DNA from: Arthrobacter sp. GMC3
Lineage (GTDB): Bacteria > Actinomycetota > Actinomycetes > Actinomycetales > Micrococcaceae
Direction: 5' to 3'
Assembly (NCBI RefSeq): GCF_002929305.1
Contig: NZ_PJIO01000009.1
Span: 163,260 to 227,259, forward strand
DNA length: 64,000 nt
Shown: piece by piece, positions 36,115 to 43,962 of the stretch
Layout: each line of letters begins with the position of its first letter
Numbering within the stretch: position 1 is the stretch's first letter
Made by a program: the position numbers and the translations under genes
The notes under the pieces: model-generated
Database searches by the model: none
Seen by the model: the letters and a program-made list of their open reading frames with translations, nothing else
What the model was told of the DNA's origin: nothing

Positions 36115-36630
36115 ATGATCCTTCCCGCTGTTCGTGACCCTCGGCTTGTGAGTATCAGTCGGGGCGGGACACTCACCAAGACCGACCACCGGCTTTTGGC
36201 GGTGTGGGCGGCCGCCTGCGCTGAACATGTGCTGCCCTTGTTTGAGGAGTTCAACCGCGAGGACACCCGACCCCGTGATGCTATTGAAGCGGCACGGGCG
36301 TGGGCTCGCGGCCAGGCGAAGATGATGGAAACCCGTGCGATCGGCGGGCACGCGATGGGTGCCGCCCGCCCTCTGCGGGGCCCCGCGCGCTTCGCAGCCT
36401 ATGCAGCCGGCCAGGCAGCCTGCGTTGCCCATGTTCCCGAGCACGACCTCGGTGCCGCCGCCTATGCCATCAAGGCGGCCCAGGCCGCAGCGCCTCTGGG
36501 GAAATCCAAGGAGGCTGGTCGGGCTGAACGCGACTGGCAGCACCGGCAGATTCCACCCAATCTTTACGACCTGGTCCTCGAAGACCAAGTCCGCCGCAAC
36601 GATATCTGCTGGTCGGTATTCAACGACTGA
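36115..36630 (+). CDS. Imm5-like putative immunity protein
   Basis: 171 residues, Ala/Arg-rich and helical. TKTDHRLLAVWAAACAEHVL, RPRDAIEAARAWARGQ, ARFAAYAAGQAACVAHVPEH and DLGAAAYAIKAAQAA match the pattern of the Imm5 (PF14423-type) putative immunity proteins as I recognise it. In polymorphic toxin systems such proteins neutralise a cognate toxin. No toxin, WXG100 or secretion gene is visible next to it, so it looks like an orphan immunity gene, or the family has another role. Confidence 0.75.
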   Translation: MILPAVRDPRLVSISRGGTLTKTDHRLLAVWAAACAEHVLPLFEEFNREDTRPRDAIEAARAWARGQAKMMETRAIGGHAMGAARPLRGPARFAAYAAGQAACVAHVPEHDLGAAAYAIKAAQAAAPLGKSKEAGRAERDWQHRQIPPNLYDLVLEDQVRRNDICWSVFND

Positions 36631-36744
36631 AGTTTCGATCCGATCACTTTGCCCGAAAGAGGATCTGATGACGAGCCTAGCCATTTGTCAGGGGAGGTCG
36701 ATCGGAAGACGCAGTGACTTCATAGGTACACCCTCTAGTAAATA

Positions 36745-36762
36745 AGTGGGCGACCGCTTACT
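36745..36762. promoter_or_regulatory. Operator of the TetR/DUF1772 operon
   Basis: An 18-bp imperfect palindrome AGTnnGCGnnCGCnnACT overlaps a -10-like TACTAT (36759-36764) whose expected start point falls on the ATG at 36771. The symmetric spacing is typical of TetR operators, and a TetR gene is the second gene of the operon. Confidence 0.6.
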
Positions 36763-36770
36763 ATTGAAAG

Positions 36771-37175
36771 ATGAATACCGTTTCGACGAAAGACCAAACG
36801 CTCCCCTCTCCTAGCAGCCAAGCGACGTCACTATGGGTGCCGGCGCGGCGATGGACGGCAGTGGTCTTGCTGGTGGCTGGGATTGCCACGCTGGCAACAT
36901 CGTTCGCTGCCCTCCCTGTGCCGGTTCTTGCACTCGTTGTCGCAGCATGGTCCGTGGCAGTGGTGGTCTTCGCCCAATCCGCTCACGGACCCACCGGATT
37001 CTTGATTCTGTCGATTTGCGTCAAAGTCACAACACTCTTCATCATCGGACTGCTCATCTTTGACCCGGCGTCCCCGATCGGAGCGCAGAACGGTTTGTAC
37101 TGGATCCCGCTGGGGCTGCTGAACATGGGAAGCGGACTGTGGTTTCTGAAGATGATTCGCAGGCGAGCAGCATGA
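36771..37175 (+). CDS. Four-helix membrane protein
   Basis: 134 residues. A polar N terminus of about 27 residues precedes four hydrophobic helices (about 28-48, 50-70, 78-97, 107-126). No family recognised. It is the first gene of an operon with TetR (ATGA overlap) and a DUF1772-like membrane protein, and its promoter carries a probable TetR operator. No ribosome-binding site is seen, so it may be leaderless. Confidence 0.7.
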   Translation: MNTVSTKDQTLPSPSSQATSLWVPARRWTAVVLLVAGIATLATSFAALPVPVLALVVAAWSVAVVVFAQSAHGPTGFLILSICVKVTTLFIIGLLIFDPASPIGAQNGLYWIPLGLLNMGSGLWFLKMIRRRAA

Positions 37176-37765
37176 CTGAACCCACCCCCCGACGCAGGTT
37201 AAGCGCCGATGACCGAAGGGCAGAGATCTCACATGCCGCCCGATCTCTGTTCGCCACCAATGGGTACCACGCAACAACCACGCGCGAACTCGCACGAGCG
37301 GCCGGGGTCAGCGATGCGTTGCTCTATCGGCATTTTGCCAACAAGCGCGACTTGCTTGAATTTGTGGTCACCGAGGCCATCGAGACGTTCAGCTCGTTGC
37401 CACCGCTAGAACGAATGGAAGCACTTCCAACAGACCAGTTGCTCCTGCGCCTCGGCCACGGATTCTTGGAGCGGATCACTGCCAACCTGGATCTCATCCT
37501 GATCCTCGTCGGCAACCACGCAGAGGTTCAAGATGCCCGCTTTGCCAGCTTCATCGACAGCGCAGCGTCAGCGCTCGGCGAGCAGCTAGCGCAGCGCGGG
37601 GTCGCCAAAAACGCGGACGAAGGGTATCTCAGCGCGCGATCGTTCTTCGGAAGCCTCATTTCATTCATCTTGCTTCAGCGCGTACTCGGCATGGACTCCG
37701 TTCGCCCGGTTGACTCCGGTCGCTACCTCGAGCACTTGGTCGAATTGACGGTGAAGGGTGCTTAG
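37172..37765 (+). CDS. TetR/AcrR family regulator
   Basis: 197 residues. HTH: EISHAARSLFATNGYHATTT, RELARAAGVSDALLYRHFAN, KRDLLEFV. The start ATG at 37172 overlaps the upstream stop by 4 nt. The C-terminal domain (HGFLERITANLDLILILVGN) is helical with an unknown ligand. It likely represses its own operon through the 18-bp palindrome. Confidence 0.9.
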   Translation: MTEPTPRRRLSADDRRAEISHAARSLFATNGYHATTTRELARAAGVSDALLYRHFANKRDLLEFVVTEAIETFSSLPPLERMEALPTDQLLLRLGHGFLERITANLDLILILVGNHAEVQDARFASFIDSAASALGEQLAQRGVAKNADEGYLSARSFFGSLISFILLQRVLGMDSVRPVDSGRYLEHLVELTVKGA

Positions 37766-38233
37766 ATGCCGTATCTGGACATCATCCGAATACTGGCCCT
37801 CGCGACGATGGGCATCCTCACCGGCGCATACGTCGACGGCGCACTCGTTCTGGTCCCCGCACAAAATCGACTCTCCGCATCGGCCTACACCGAGTCCGAA
37901 CAGGCAAACACAGCTCTCGGGACCATCAGGTATCGCATTCTGGTGTTCGCCACGATCGGCACCGGCGCGCTCTTGGCAATCACGTTCGCTGCCCACCCTG
38001 CCCAACTCACGCTCTCAGTCCTCGCGATCATTCTGGTAGTAGCCGCCACCGCGCTAACCATTGCGCGAGTTGTCCCCATCAACAAGAAGGTGCACATCTG
38101 GGCAGCAAGCGCGCCACCTTCGGACTGGGCAGACACCCGCCGGAAATGGCACCGCTTCCACTACATCCGAACAGCAATGGTCCTCACCGCAATGCTGCTT
38201 CAGCTATTCGCTGTAGTTGCCATCACGACCTAA
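37766..38233 (+). CDS. DUF1772-like membrane protein
   Basis: 155 residues, four transmembrane helices. It begins on the base after the TetR stop. The overall plan, helix 1 with G-rich GILTGAYVDGALVLVP, a middle pair of helices, INKKVHIW and a C-terminal RWHRFHYIRT-like block (KWHRFHYIRTAMVL), fits DUF1772/anthrone-oxygenase-like proteins. Role unknown; regulation by the adjacent TetR is likely. Confidence 0.75.
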   Translation: MPYLDIIRILALATMGILTGAYVDGALVLVPAQNRLSASAYTESEQANTALGTIRYRILVFATIGTGALLAITFAAHPAQLTLSVLAIILVVAATALTIARVVPINKKVHIWAASAPPSDWADTRRKWHRFHYIRTAMVLTAMLLQLFAVVAITT

Positions 38234-38254
38234 CCCAAATCCAGCCGCCTCACG

Positions 38255-38527
38255 TCACTGTTTCAGAAGGCCTTTATCGATCAGACTCCGGGCAGTATCC
38301 ACGATGCTTTCCTCGGGTGGCTGCGGCTGCCAGCCCAGTACCGTCCAGACCTTGTCAATGCTCATCTTCCGGGTAATGCCGAGGTCGGGTACGACCTCCC
38401 GCACCGTCTTGTCGAACATGCCAACAATGCGCAACTCAAGGTTGGGGATCGACTGGCTGGGCACGCGCTTGGCGGCCTCGCCGAAATGGGCTTTCAGTAT
38501 GCTGCCGGTCACGAGAACGGTGGTCAT
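38255..38527 (-). pseudogene. SDR/epimerase with in-frame internal deletion
   Basis: A 90-residue open frame. Its first nine residues (MTTVLVTGS) are the start of a Rossmann nucleotide-binding domain, which should read on as GxGxxG. From residue 10 it instead matches the far C terminus of dihydroflavonol-4-reductase-like SDRs (ILKAHFGEAAKRVPSQ, LFDKTVREVVPDLG-like, VLGWQPQPPEESIVDTARSL). About two thirds of the protein, including the catalytic region, is missing, with the frame kept. The product cannot be an active reductase. Confidence 0.72.
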
Positions 38528-38529
38528 GC

Positions 38530-38967
38530 TCAGGCGCCGATAGTGTTGAGCTCGGCAACATCGGCCTCGGACAACGCCAGCACGGGGCCCGCGACGTTTT
38601 CGCGCAGGTGCGCCACCGACGACGTTCCGGGGATGAGCAGCATATTTGGTGAACGGCTGCAGCAGCCAGGCAAGGGCGACGGCGGATGGTCGGGTGCCGA
38701 GGCGATGCCCTGGCTGGCGAGGTTGTGGATCAGTTCGTCGTCGTCCCGGTTAGCAATATTGTAGAAGTTTTGCACACAAGCCACTGGCGCGATCGACTGG
38801 GCCTCGGCAATCTGATCGGCCGAAACCGTACTGACGCCGAGATGCCTGATGAGGCCCTCCTGCTGCAGCTCAGCCAGGGCGGTGAACTGGGCTGAGATCG
38901 CCCCGATTCCGGTCCGCGGGTGGTCTAAAGACGCCTGGGCTTGCCATCTGCATGGCGCCGTAGCCAC
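38530..38967 (-). pseudogene. Aldo/keto reductase remnant
   Basis: The readable part is the middle and end of an aldo/keto reductase: ALAELQQEGLIRHLGVSTVS, ACVQNFYNIANRDDDELI, then SPNMLLIPGTSSVAHLREN. The N-terminal barrel half with the catalytic Tyr is absent. A segment is deleted after about 38708, and SAVALAWLLQ is readable only in another frame until about 38656, where one extra base restores the frame. It is clearly broken. It lies 2 nt upstream of the deleted SDR. Confidence 0.75.
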
Positions 38968-39144
38968 TCCCCCGGCGATCCTATGAGCGACAGGGACAAG
39001 CTGGAGTCACTGGCTGGTGCGGTTTCGCCGGTTGAACGGATCCGGCAGGCTGTGGCACGGCCGTCGAGCAATGAGAGAGGCGCAATGTGAGAATCGCGGC
39101 CCATCCGGGTTACTGGGCATTCCCGCAGATCGTTCGGCTATTGG

Positions 39145-39390
39145 TCAGCCCCCATCGACAACTCCATCGCCCGGGTAGCCAGGGAGTATCTGAATGACCT
39201 GTTGGCGGACCACATTGGGATCGCCCCTGAGCCTCACCAACACTTCAACCGCTACACCTTCACCCCCTCGAATCATGCCCAATAGGATGTGTTCGGTGTC
39301 AATGTAGTTGTTCCCGAGTATCAGGGCTTCGCTAAGCGAGAATTCCAGCACCGACTTAGCATGCGAAGTGAACGCGACACTCCCCTTGGC
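39145..39390 (-). pseudogene. Clp N-terminal repeat fragment
   Basis: AKSVLEFSLSEALILGNNYI, DTEHILLGMIRGGEGVAVEV and VVRQQVIQILPGYPG match the second N-terminal repeat of ClpC-type chaperones or stand-alone Clp_N proteins (usual form RAKKVLELSLREAL). Homology runs back to about 39390, but the frame hits TAG near 39440 with no first repeat and no good start. Only a GTG at 39351 could initiate. It is probably a truncated remnant. Confidence 0.62.
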
Positions 39391-39578
39391 GGTCCGCAGC
39401 CCTCCTGTCCACTGCCTGAACTGAGGCTACCCAGCAACCGGACAGCGTGGGTTTTCGTCCTGCTCAAAGTTCCCCTGTGGGACCGTGAAGACCGCCAACC
39501 GAACTCCGCGGTTACACGTGCAATCCCGACAAAGCATAATTTTCATGTCTGGGGCCTGAAAACCACATCGTCCAACGT

Positions 39579-40010
39579 TTACTCGTTGGCGGACTGTCCA
39601 CTGTTCGGTCTCAGCTCTTCGAAATGCTGCTCAAACATGACTTCATAGCCATCTGGATCCAGCCCGTAAAATATCCGCGCCCAGAAGACGTCCTCCGGTT
39701 CGAGGGTGACGGTCAGCCCCTCTTCCTTCCACAGTTTGTAGATGCCGTCGAGGTCGTTGGTTGGAATGGCCAGGACCGTGCCGCTGCCGTTCGGCCCGGC
39801 CTTCGCTGCCTTCTCGCGGTCCGCGTTGTGATAACCGTGTGCGTACATGTCCGACAAGATCAGCCAGGTGTACCCGAAGGTCAGATACCGAAGGTTGGGT
39901 TGGTCCGGGTGCGGAATCTGCTTGAAGCCAAGTCGCAAGTACAGTGCGCATGATCGTTCGATGTCACGTACTCTAAATCCCACCTTTAGCTGCTTGCTGC
40001 CCCTCAACAT
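39579..40010 (-). CDS. VOC family protein
   Basis: 143 residues from ATG 40010, which has one of the strongest ribosome-binding sites here (AGGAGG, 5 nt away). VGFRVRDIERSCALYLRLGF, LRYLTFGYTWLILSDMYAHG, VLAIPTNDLDGIYKLWKEEG and FYGLDPDGYEVMFEQHF follow the glyoxalase/dioxygenase pattern with a His and Glu ligand at the end. Substrate unknown. Confidence 0.87.
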   Translation of the reverse strand: MLRGSKQLKVGFRVRDIERSCALYLRLGFKQIPHPDQPNLRYLTFGYTWLILSDMYAHGYHNADREKAAKAGPNGSGTVLAIPTNDLDGIYKLWKEEGLTVTLEPEDVFWARIFYGLDPDGYEVMFEQHFEELRPNSGQSANE

Positions 40011-40451
40011 ACGTACCTCCTGTGTTGCAAACCAGCCTAGCCCGGTGGCCTGTGGAGCGTCGGTGTGCACAACGGCGGCGAGACCGCGCTTCATTTTCTA
40101 CGGATGCGTCATCGATGGCTTCGCTGTGCAGATTTCCGTCGCCTTCAACGACCATCGGCCCGCCAAGATCGTCCAGCAGCCCGGATTGCCTGAGCAGGTC
40201 AAAGAGCAACATGCTTTCAGACAGGCCGACACGGATTGCCCGTCGTCGGAGCAATTGAGGGCAATTATCGTTCCAGCTCCCGCGAAAGCGGTTCCTCGAC
40301 CAAGTTAGATGTCGCCCGCCGTGACCAGCCGCCTCGACAGTGCGATTCCGCGACCGATCGTCGTGACCAATATCAGGAACATTGCAGTATTCATCGTGTA
40401 GTAGGTAGTAAATGGAGTTAAAATAATGTTCGAGATTCGAGGAGTCACGAC
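40011..40451. other. Intergenic stretch without recognisable gene
   Basis: 441 nt between divergent VOC genes. Open frames here have no recognisable homology pattern and look like non-coding shadows. The right end is AT-richer (TAAAAT at 40419-40424) and probably holds the promoter of the next gene. Nothing else seen. Confidence 0.4.
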
Positions 40452-41246
40452 ATGACCGATACCAATTCATACTCCGCGGGGACCCCCTGCTGGGTCGAGA
40501 CCCTCCAGCCGGACCCCGACGCTGCCGTGGCCTTCTACAGCGAGCTGATGGGCTGGACGTTCGACGAAGCGGGACGGGGCGGTTATCGTATTGCCCGGCT
40601 CGACGGGCGACGTGTGGCTGGCATCGGGCAAGCTCCAGCCATGCTCGATCGCGGCGCCTGGGTGACCTACGTCCTCGTGGCCGACCTTGATCAGACCGTG
40701 ACGGCCATCCGTGACGCGGCCGGATCCGTACTGGCAGGTCCAATGGAAGGCCGGGACGGTGAACGCACCGCCATTTTCACCGATCCAAGCGGTGTCGCGT
40801 TCGGAGTGCGGCAAGGCAGCATACCGACCGTCGCCGACGTCGTCGACGCACCAAATGCCTGGCAGATGAGCGCACTGCATACGCCCGATCTCATGGGCGC
40901 CGAAACATTCTATGCCAAGGTATTCGGCTGGCGACTCGAAGCTGCGACTGGCTCCGGCATCAGCCTGTGGCGCCTCACTGGCAGCACGCGTAGGGCGTCC
41001 GACTCGACCCTGCCCGACGACGTCGTCGCGGTCGCCACAAGGGCTGACCCTGCCTCCGGCATACCGCCCCACTGGGCAGTCAATATTCAGGTCGACGACG
41101 CCGATGACCTCGCCGCCAGGGTCGTCGAACTCGGCGGAACGGTCATCATGCCGCCAACCAACACACCGGGGTTCCGCAACGCCCTACTCGCCGACCCCAG
41201 CGGTGGAGTCCTAGCAATCAGCCAGGTCGTCAAATCGACGGTCTAG
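40452..41246 (+). CDS. Two-domain VOC family protein
   Basis: 264 residues, two tandem VOC domains. Domain 1: CWVETLQPDPDAAVAFYSEL, MGWTFDEAGRGGYRIA, FTDPSGVAFGV. Domain 2: ALHTPDLMGAETFYAKVFGW, VNIQVDDADDLAARVVELGG, LADPSGGVLAISQ. This CFP30-like arrangement is common in actinobacteria. Good ribosome-binding site (GGAG, 8 nt). Substrate unknown. Confidence 0.9.
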   Translation: MTDTNSYSAGTPCWVETLQPDPDAAVAFYSELMGWTFDEAGRGGYRIARLDGRRVAGIGQAPAMLDRGAWVTYVLVADLDQTVTAIRDAAGSVLAGPMEGRDGERTAIFTDPSGVAFGVRQGSIPTVADVVDAPNAWQMSALHTPDLMGAETFYAKVFGWRLEAATGSGISLWRLTGSTRRASDSTLPDDVVAVATRADPASGIPPHWAVNIQVDDADDLAARVVELGGTVIMPPTNTPGFRNALLADPSGGVLAISQVVKSTV

Positions 41247-41343
41247 CCGATCGAAAGCGTCGTTTGGCGCCCCTTTTTAATTGGCCGCTCTGGTAGTCCG
41301 GCAACACTTGAAAACAGACTGAGCGTGAGGGGTGAATTGAAGG

Positions 41344-41955
41344 ATGACAAGTAGCGGGTTTGCTGAATACTCACCCAACCAACGTCAAGATGAAACAGCG
41401 CTAGATAGTACCGTGGACGTCAGATTGGCCACGAGTGGTGACATCGATGCTATACGGGACATCGATAACAAAGCGGGCCGCTCACCAGCTGACGTAGTGG
41501 CCTTGGCCGCGGCAATTCTTGACGAGAACCGACTGGTTGTTATCGCTTCCGTCGACGGCAGCATTGTCGGGTGGGGCAAGACTCACTTCTGGTCCAACGC
41601 CGAAGGACGGGCACCCGGAGGGCACTACTTGGGCGGAGTTACTGTACTCCCCGATTTCAGGCGCCGCGGGATAGCTCGGGTATTGACTCAAATACGAATG
41701 GACTGGATCTGGGCACACGCAGAATCGGCTTGGTACATCGTCAACCGCTCCAACCGGGCATCGATCGATCTTCATCGTCAGTGGGGGTTCGTTGAGGTTG
41801 CCAGAGCTGCGAAATTTCATACGACCAGCTTCACCGGTGGCGTGGGTTTGCTGCTACAAGCGAAGCAGTCAGGGCCGAGGAATCTTTCCTCTTGCAGCCG
41901 ACCCATCCCCAGTGACGAAGAACCTAATTACGACGATTCCAACCACTGCCAGTAA
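41344..41955 (+). CDS. GNAT family N-acetyltransferase
   Basis: 203 residues. Motif A: GGVTVLPDFRRRGIARVLTQ (RRRGIA acetyl-CoA loop). N-terminal VDVRLATSGDIDAIRDIDNK and the C-terminal NRSNRASIDLHRQWGFVEVA complete the fold. The last 35 residues after FTGGVGLLLQAKQS lie beyond the domain and look non-conserved. Substrate unknown. Confidence 0.85.
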   Translation: MTSSGFAEYSPNQRQDETALDSTVDVRLATSGDIDAIRDIDNKAGRSPADVVALAAAILDENRLVVIASVDGSIVGWGKTHFWSNAEGRAPGGHYLGGVTVLPDFRRRGIARVLTQIRMDWIWAHAESAWYIVNRSNRASIDLHRQWGFVEVARAAKFHTTSFTGGVGLLLQAKQSGPRNLSSCSRPIPSDEEPNYDDSNHCQ

Positions 41956-42468
41956 GGAAGTAAAGAGGAGCCCGTCGAATGGTTCTAGATACTTGCCAAA
42001 GTTATAGGCCGCCGCAGCGAAGGTAACCAAAGCCCAGCGAACCCGCCTCGTTCAGCTGGGCAGTTGCGCATTTGGGCAGCTCCTCCGTCGTTATCGTGTG
42101 TTGCACGATCCCACCCATCAAGCAGCAAACCAACTGGTTTCTGATTTTCTTCTTCGGCATGTTCTGCCAAGAACAACGGCGTCGAGAACCCCGACCAAAT
42201 TCAACTTGCAGTGATAACGTCCCTAACCGGAACGCAAAGCCATGATTTGACCCCCAAGATTGGCTATCTGTGCAGAATTTAGAGCTTCACGATCCACAGT
42301 TACAAATCGCTTGAAGCCTTCGGAACGGCAAATCTGCACGGGCAGTGGTCCTGCAGTGGATGCCAGATTCTAGGCCGCGCAACCAGGAACGCTGCAAGAA
42401 GCCCGCTCATGGCGCCAAAGGTGCCTGAGTGCGACTCTCCCGACGTCCGTCCATATCCGCTTCCGGAA
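41956..42468. other. Intergenic stretch without recognisable intact gene
   Basis: 513 nt between convergent genes. On the minus strand, about 42370-42470 can be read as SGSGYGRTSGESHSGTFGAM followed by SGLLAAFLVARPRIW, which resembles the tail of a membrane protein but has no start. I see no other coding, RNA or repeat signal. Confidence 0.35.
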
Positions 42469-43050
42469 TCATGCCCTCCAGTATCCGACCTTCGCCAGCA
42501 GCAATGTCTCTCTAGTGGAGTCCTCTGGCACCTGGATCTCCGGGGGAAAGACACCCATGGCCCGGAAGCCGTCGATCTGCGGCCCGATAATCTCCCAGAG
42601 CCCGTCGACGAGCGGATCCGGGAGGGCATAGTCCAGTCCGAGGAAGTGCGCGATCGACCAAGCTTGGAACGCCCGATAAGTGCTCGTGTGCTCGAGGTAG
42701 TCGCCGACCGAAAAGTCTCCGTAGCTGAGGTGGACAACCTTGTCGTAGTCGAGATCTTGAGACACCGCTTGAGTTGCTGCGTCATTGATCTCGTCGTAGC
42801 TTGCGATCGGATCTTCCCCGAGAAGGTCTCCGTCGTACCGGTTGCCGACCTCCTCTGCGGTACGACCGGCGAGGACGTCCGGGACCCAGGCCTCATCGAA
42901 CGCGTGATAAGCAAGAATGTCCCGAATAGTCGGGTTGGGCTTTCGCGACCACTCGGCCGGGGCGGCAAGCGACAGCTGGTCGGGATCGATCATGTCGACC
43001 ACATCACGAAGGGCAGCGTCGGACATAAGAAAGAGATCTTGTCTGTTCAT
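42469..43050 (-). CDS. DinB/MDMPI-fold protein (TIGR03086-like)
   Basis: 193 residues from ATG 43050. The N-terminal helix pair with PAEWSRKPNPTIRDILAYHA, FDEAWVPDVLAG and the later HTSTYRAFQAWSIAHFLGLD give the conserved His/Asp pattern of the maleylpyruvate isomerase/DinB four-helix metal-binding fold. C-terminal LVDGLWEIIGPQIDGFRAMG resembles the TIGR03086 tail. Probably a thiol-dependent (mycothiol) enzyme or an orphan of that fold. Substrate unknown. Confidence 0.75.
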   Translation of the reverse strand: MNRQDLFLMSDAALRDVVDMIDPDQLSLAAPAEWSRKPNPTIRDILAYHAFDEAWVPDVLAGRTAEEVGNRYDGDLLGEDPIASYDEINDAATQAVSQDLDYDKVVHLSYGDFSVGDYLEHTSTYRAFQAWSIAHFLGLDYALPDPLVDGLWEIIGPQIDGFRAMGVFPPEIQVPEDSTRETLLLAKVGYWRA

Positions 43051-43152
43051 GATGGAACGGTAGCAACGAATAACGCCGGGGGGAAGATCTAGCGGTGGAC
43101 ACCCACCGAGTTGGGCGGCACGATTGAGGGACATCGACGACTGGAGCAGACC

Positions 43153-43509
43153 ATGCACGTCATCCGGATAACGACCGACCTCACGGTGCCAGACGTCGAG
43201 GAGGCGAAGGCCTTCTACGCGGACTACCTCGGGCTCGACGGGGAGGACATGGGTCTCGACTGGGTCACCCGCTTCGTGGTACCCAGCACCGGGGCGCACA
43301 TTCAGCTCGTGTCTCGGGATGCGACGGCGTCTGAGAACCCACAGCTCACCGTAAAGGTCGACGACGTCGACGACGCCTACGCTGAGGCCCGTCGCCGCGG
43401 CTACGAAGTTGTTCACCCCTTGACCACGGAGCCGTGGGGTATCCGCCGGTTCTTCGTCCGCGCCCCAGATGGGACGGTGCTCAACATCGCCCAGCATCGC
43501 GACCCTTAG
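43153..43509 (+). CDS. VOC family protein
   Basis: 118 residues. RITTDLTVPDVEEAKAFYAD, YLGLDGEDMGLDWVTRFV, LTVKVDDVDDAYAEARRRGY and FFVRAPDGTVLNIAQHRDP fit the glyoxalase/bleomycin-resistance fold. GGAG seven nt before ATG 43153 decides the start over the longer frame. It is divergent from the DinB-like gene. Confidence 0.87.
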   Translation: MHVIRITTDLTVPDVEEAKAFYADYLGLDGEDMGLDWVTRFVVPSTGAHIQLVSRDATASENPQLTVKVDDVDDAYAEARRRGYEVVHPLTTEPWGIRRFFVRAPDGTVLNIAQHRDP

Positions 43510-43591
43510 CATCGCCTCGTACCGCGGGAGCCGCGAACTGTCCTGGAAGTCTGGGTTCTGCTACGTTCTCGGAGAAAGCTCGCCGCAGACC

Positions 43592-43620
43592 TTGACTTCT
43601 AAATCTATATAGCTAGATTT
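43592..43620 (+). promoter_or_regulatory. Promoter with operator palindrome for PadR gene
   Basis: TTGACT (43592-43597), 16-nt spacer, TAGATT (43614-43619). The palindrome AAATCTA-tatagc-TAGATTT (43601-43620) overlaps spacer and -10. The expected transcription start is at or one base before the ATG at 43627, so the message is probably leaderless. Confidence 0.58.
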
Positions 43621-43626
43621 GTACTT

Positions 43627-43962
43627 ATGGAAAATTTAGGGCGTGTGACTCCGGCTACCTCGTTGGTGCTGGAGGCCTTGCTATCTGCGGAAAGTGTTTG
43701 GGGGCTGCAGATCGTCAAGGATGCCGGAAAGAAGCCAGGGACCATCTATCCAATCTTGGAGCGTTTGGAATCGCTGGGATGGATCACCGGAGAGTGGGAC
43801 ACCCAGGAGTCCCGCAAGGGACCGCGGCGACGCTACTACCGACTGCTTGCTGAAGCCCGCCCTCTAGCTGTGGCCTACGTGAAAGTCCAGCAGGACAAGG
43901 GCGCGCGGGCTGGAGTGCGGCCCTCACCGGTGACGCGCCAGACCGAATGGTGCAGCGCGTGA
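43627..43962 (+). CDS. PadR family transcriptional regulator
   Basis: 111 residues. Winged helix: TSLVLEALLSAESVWGLQIV, KDAGKKPGTIYPILERLESL, GWITGEWDTQESRKGPRRRY, YRLL. The GTIYPxLxRLExxGW block is diagnostic. PadR proteins usually repress an adjacent membrane or efflux gene and themselves; the palindrome over its promoter fits. It overlaps the next gene by 16 nt. Confidence 0.9.
   Translation: MENLGRVTPATSLVLEALLSAESVWGLQIVKDAGKKPGTIYPILERLESLGWITGEWDTQESRKGPRRRYYRLLAEARPLAVAYVKVQQDKGARAGVRPSPVTRQTEWCSA

Noticed and set aside
38983..39090. 35-codon plus-strand frame in the decayed region (begins MSDRDKLESLAG)
   Set aside because: No ribosome-binding site, no recognisable family and surrounded by broken genes; could be a remnant tail but cannot be supported as a gene.
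40081..40310. Transposase or insertion-sequence remnant in the gap
   Set aside because: No terminal inverted repeats, no target duplication and no DDE-type motif were seen.
39973..40743. Long minus-strand frame of 256 codons
   Set aside because: It runs antisense through the start of a well-supported VOC gene and is Arg-rich; a shadow of high-GC coding.
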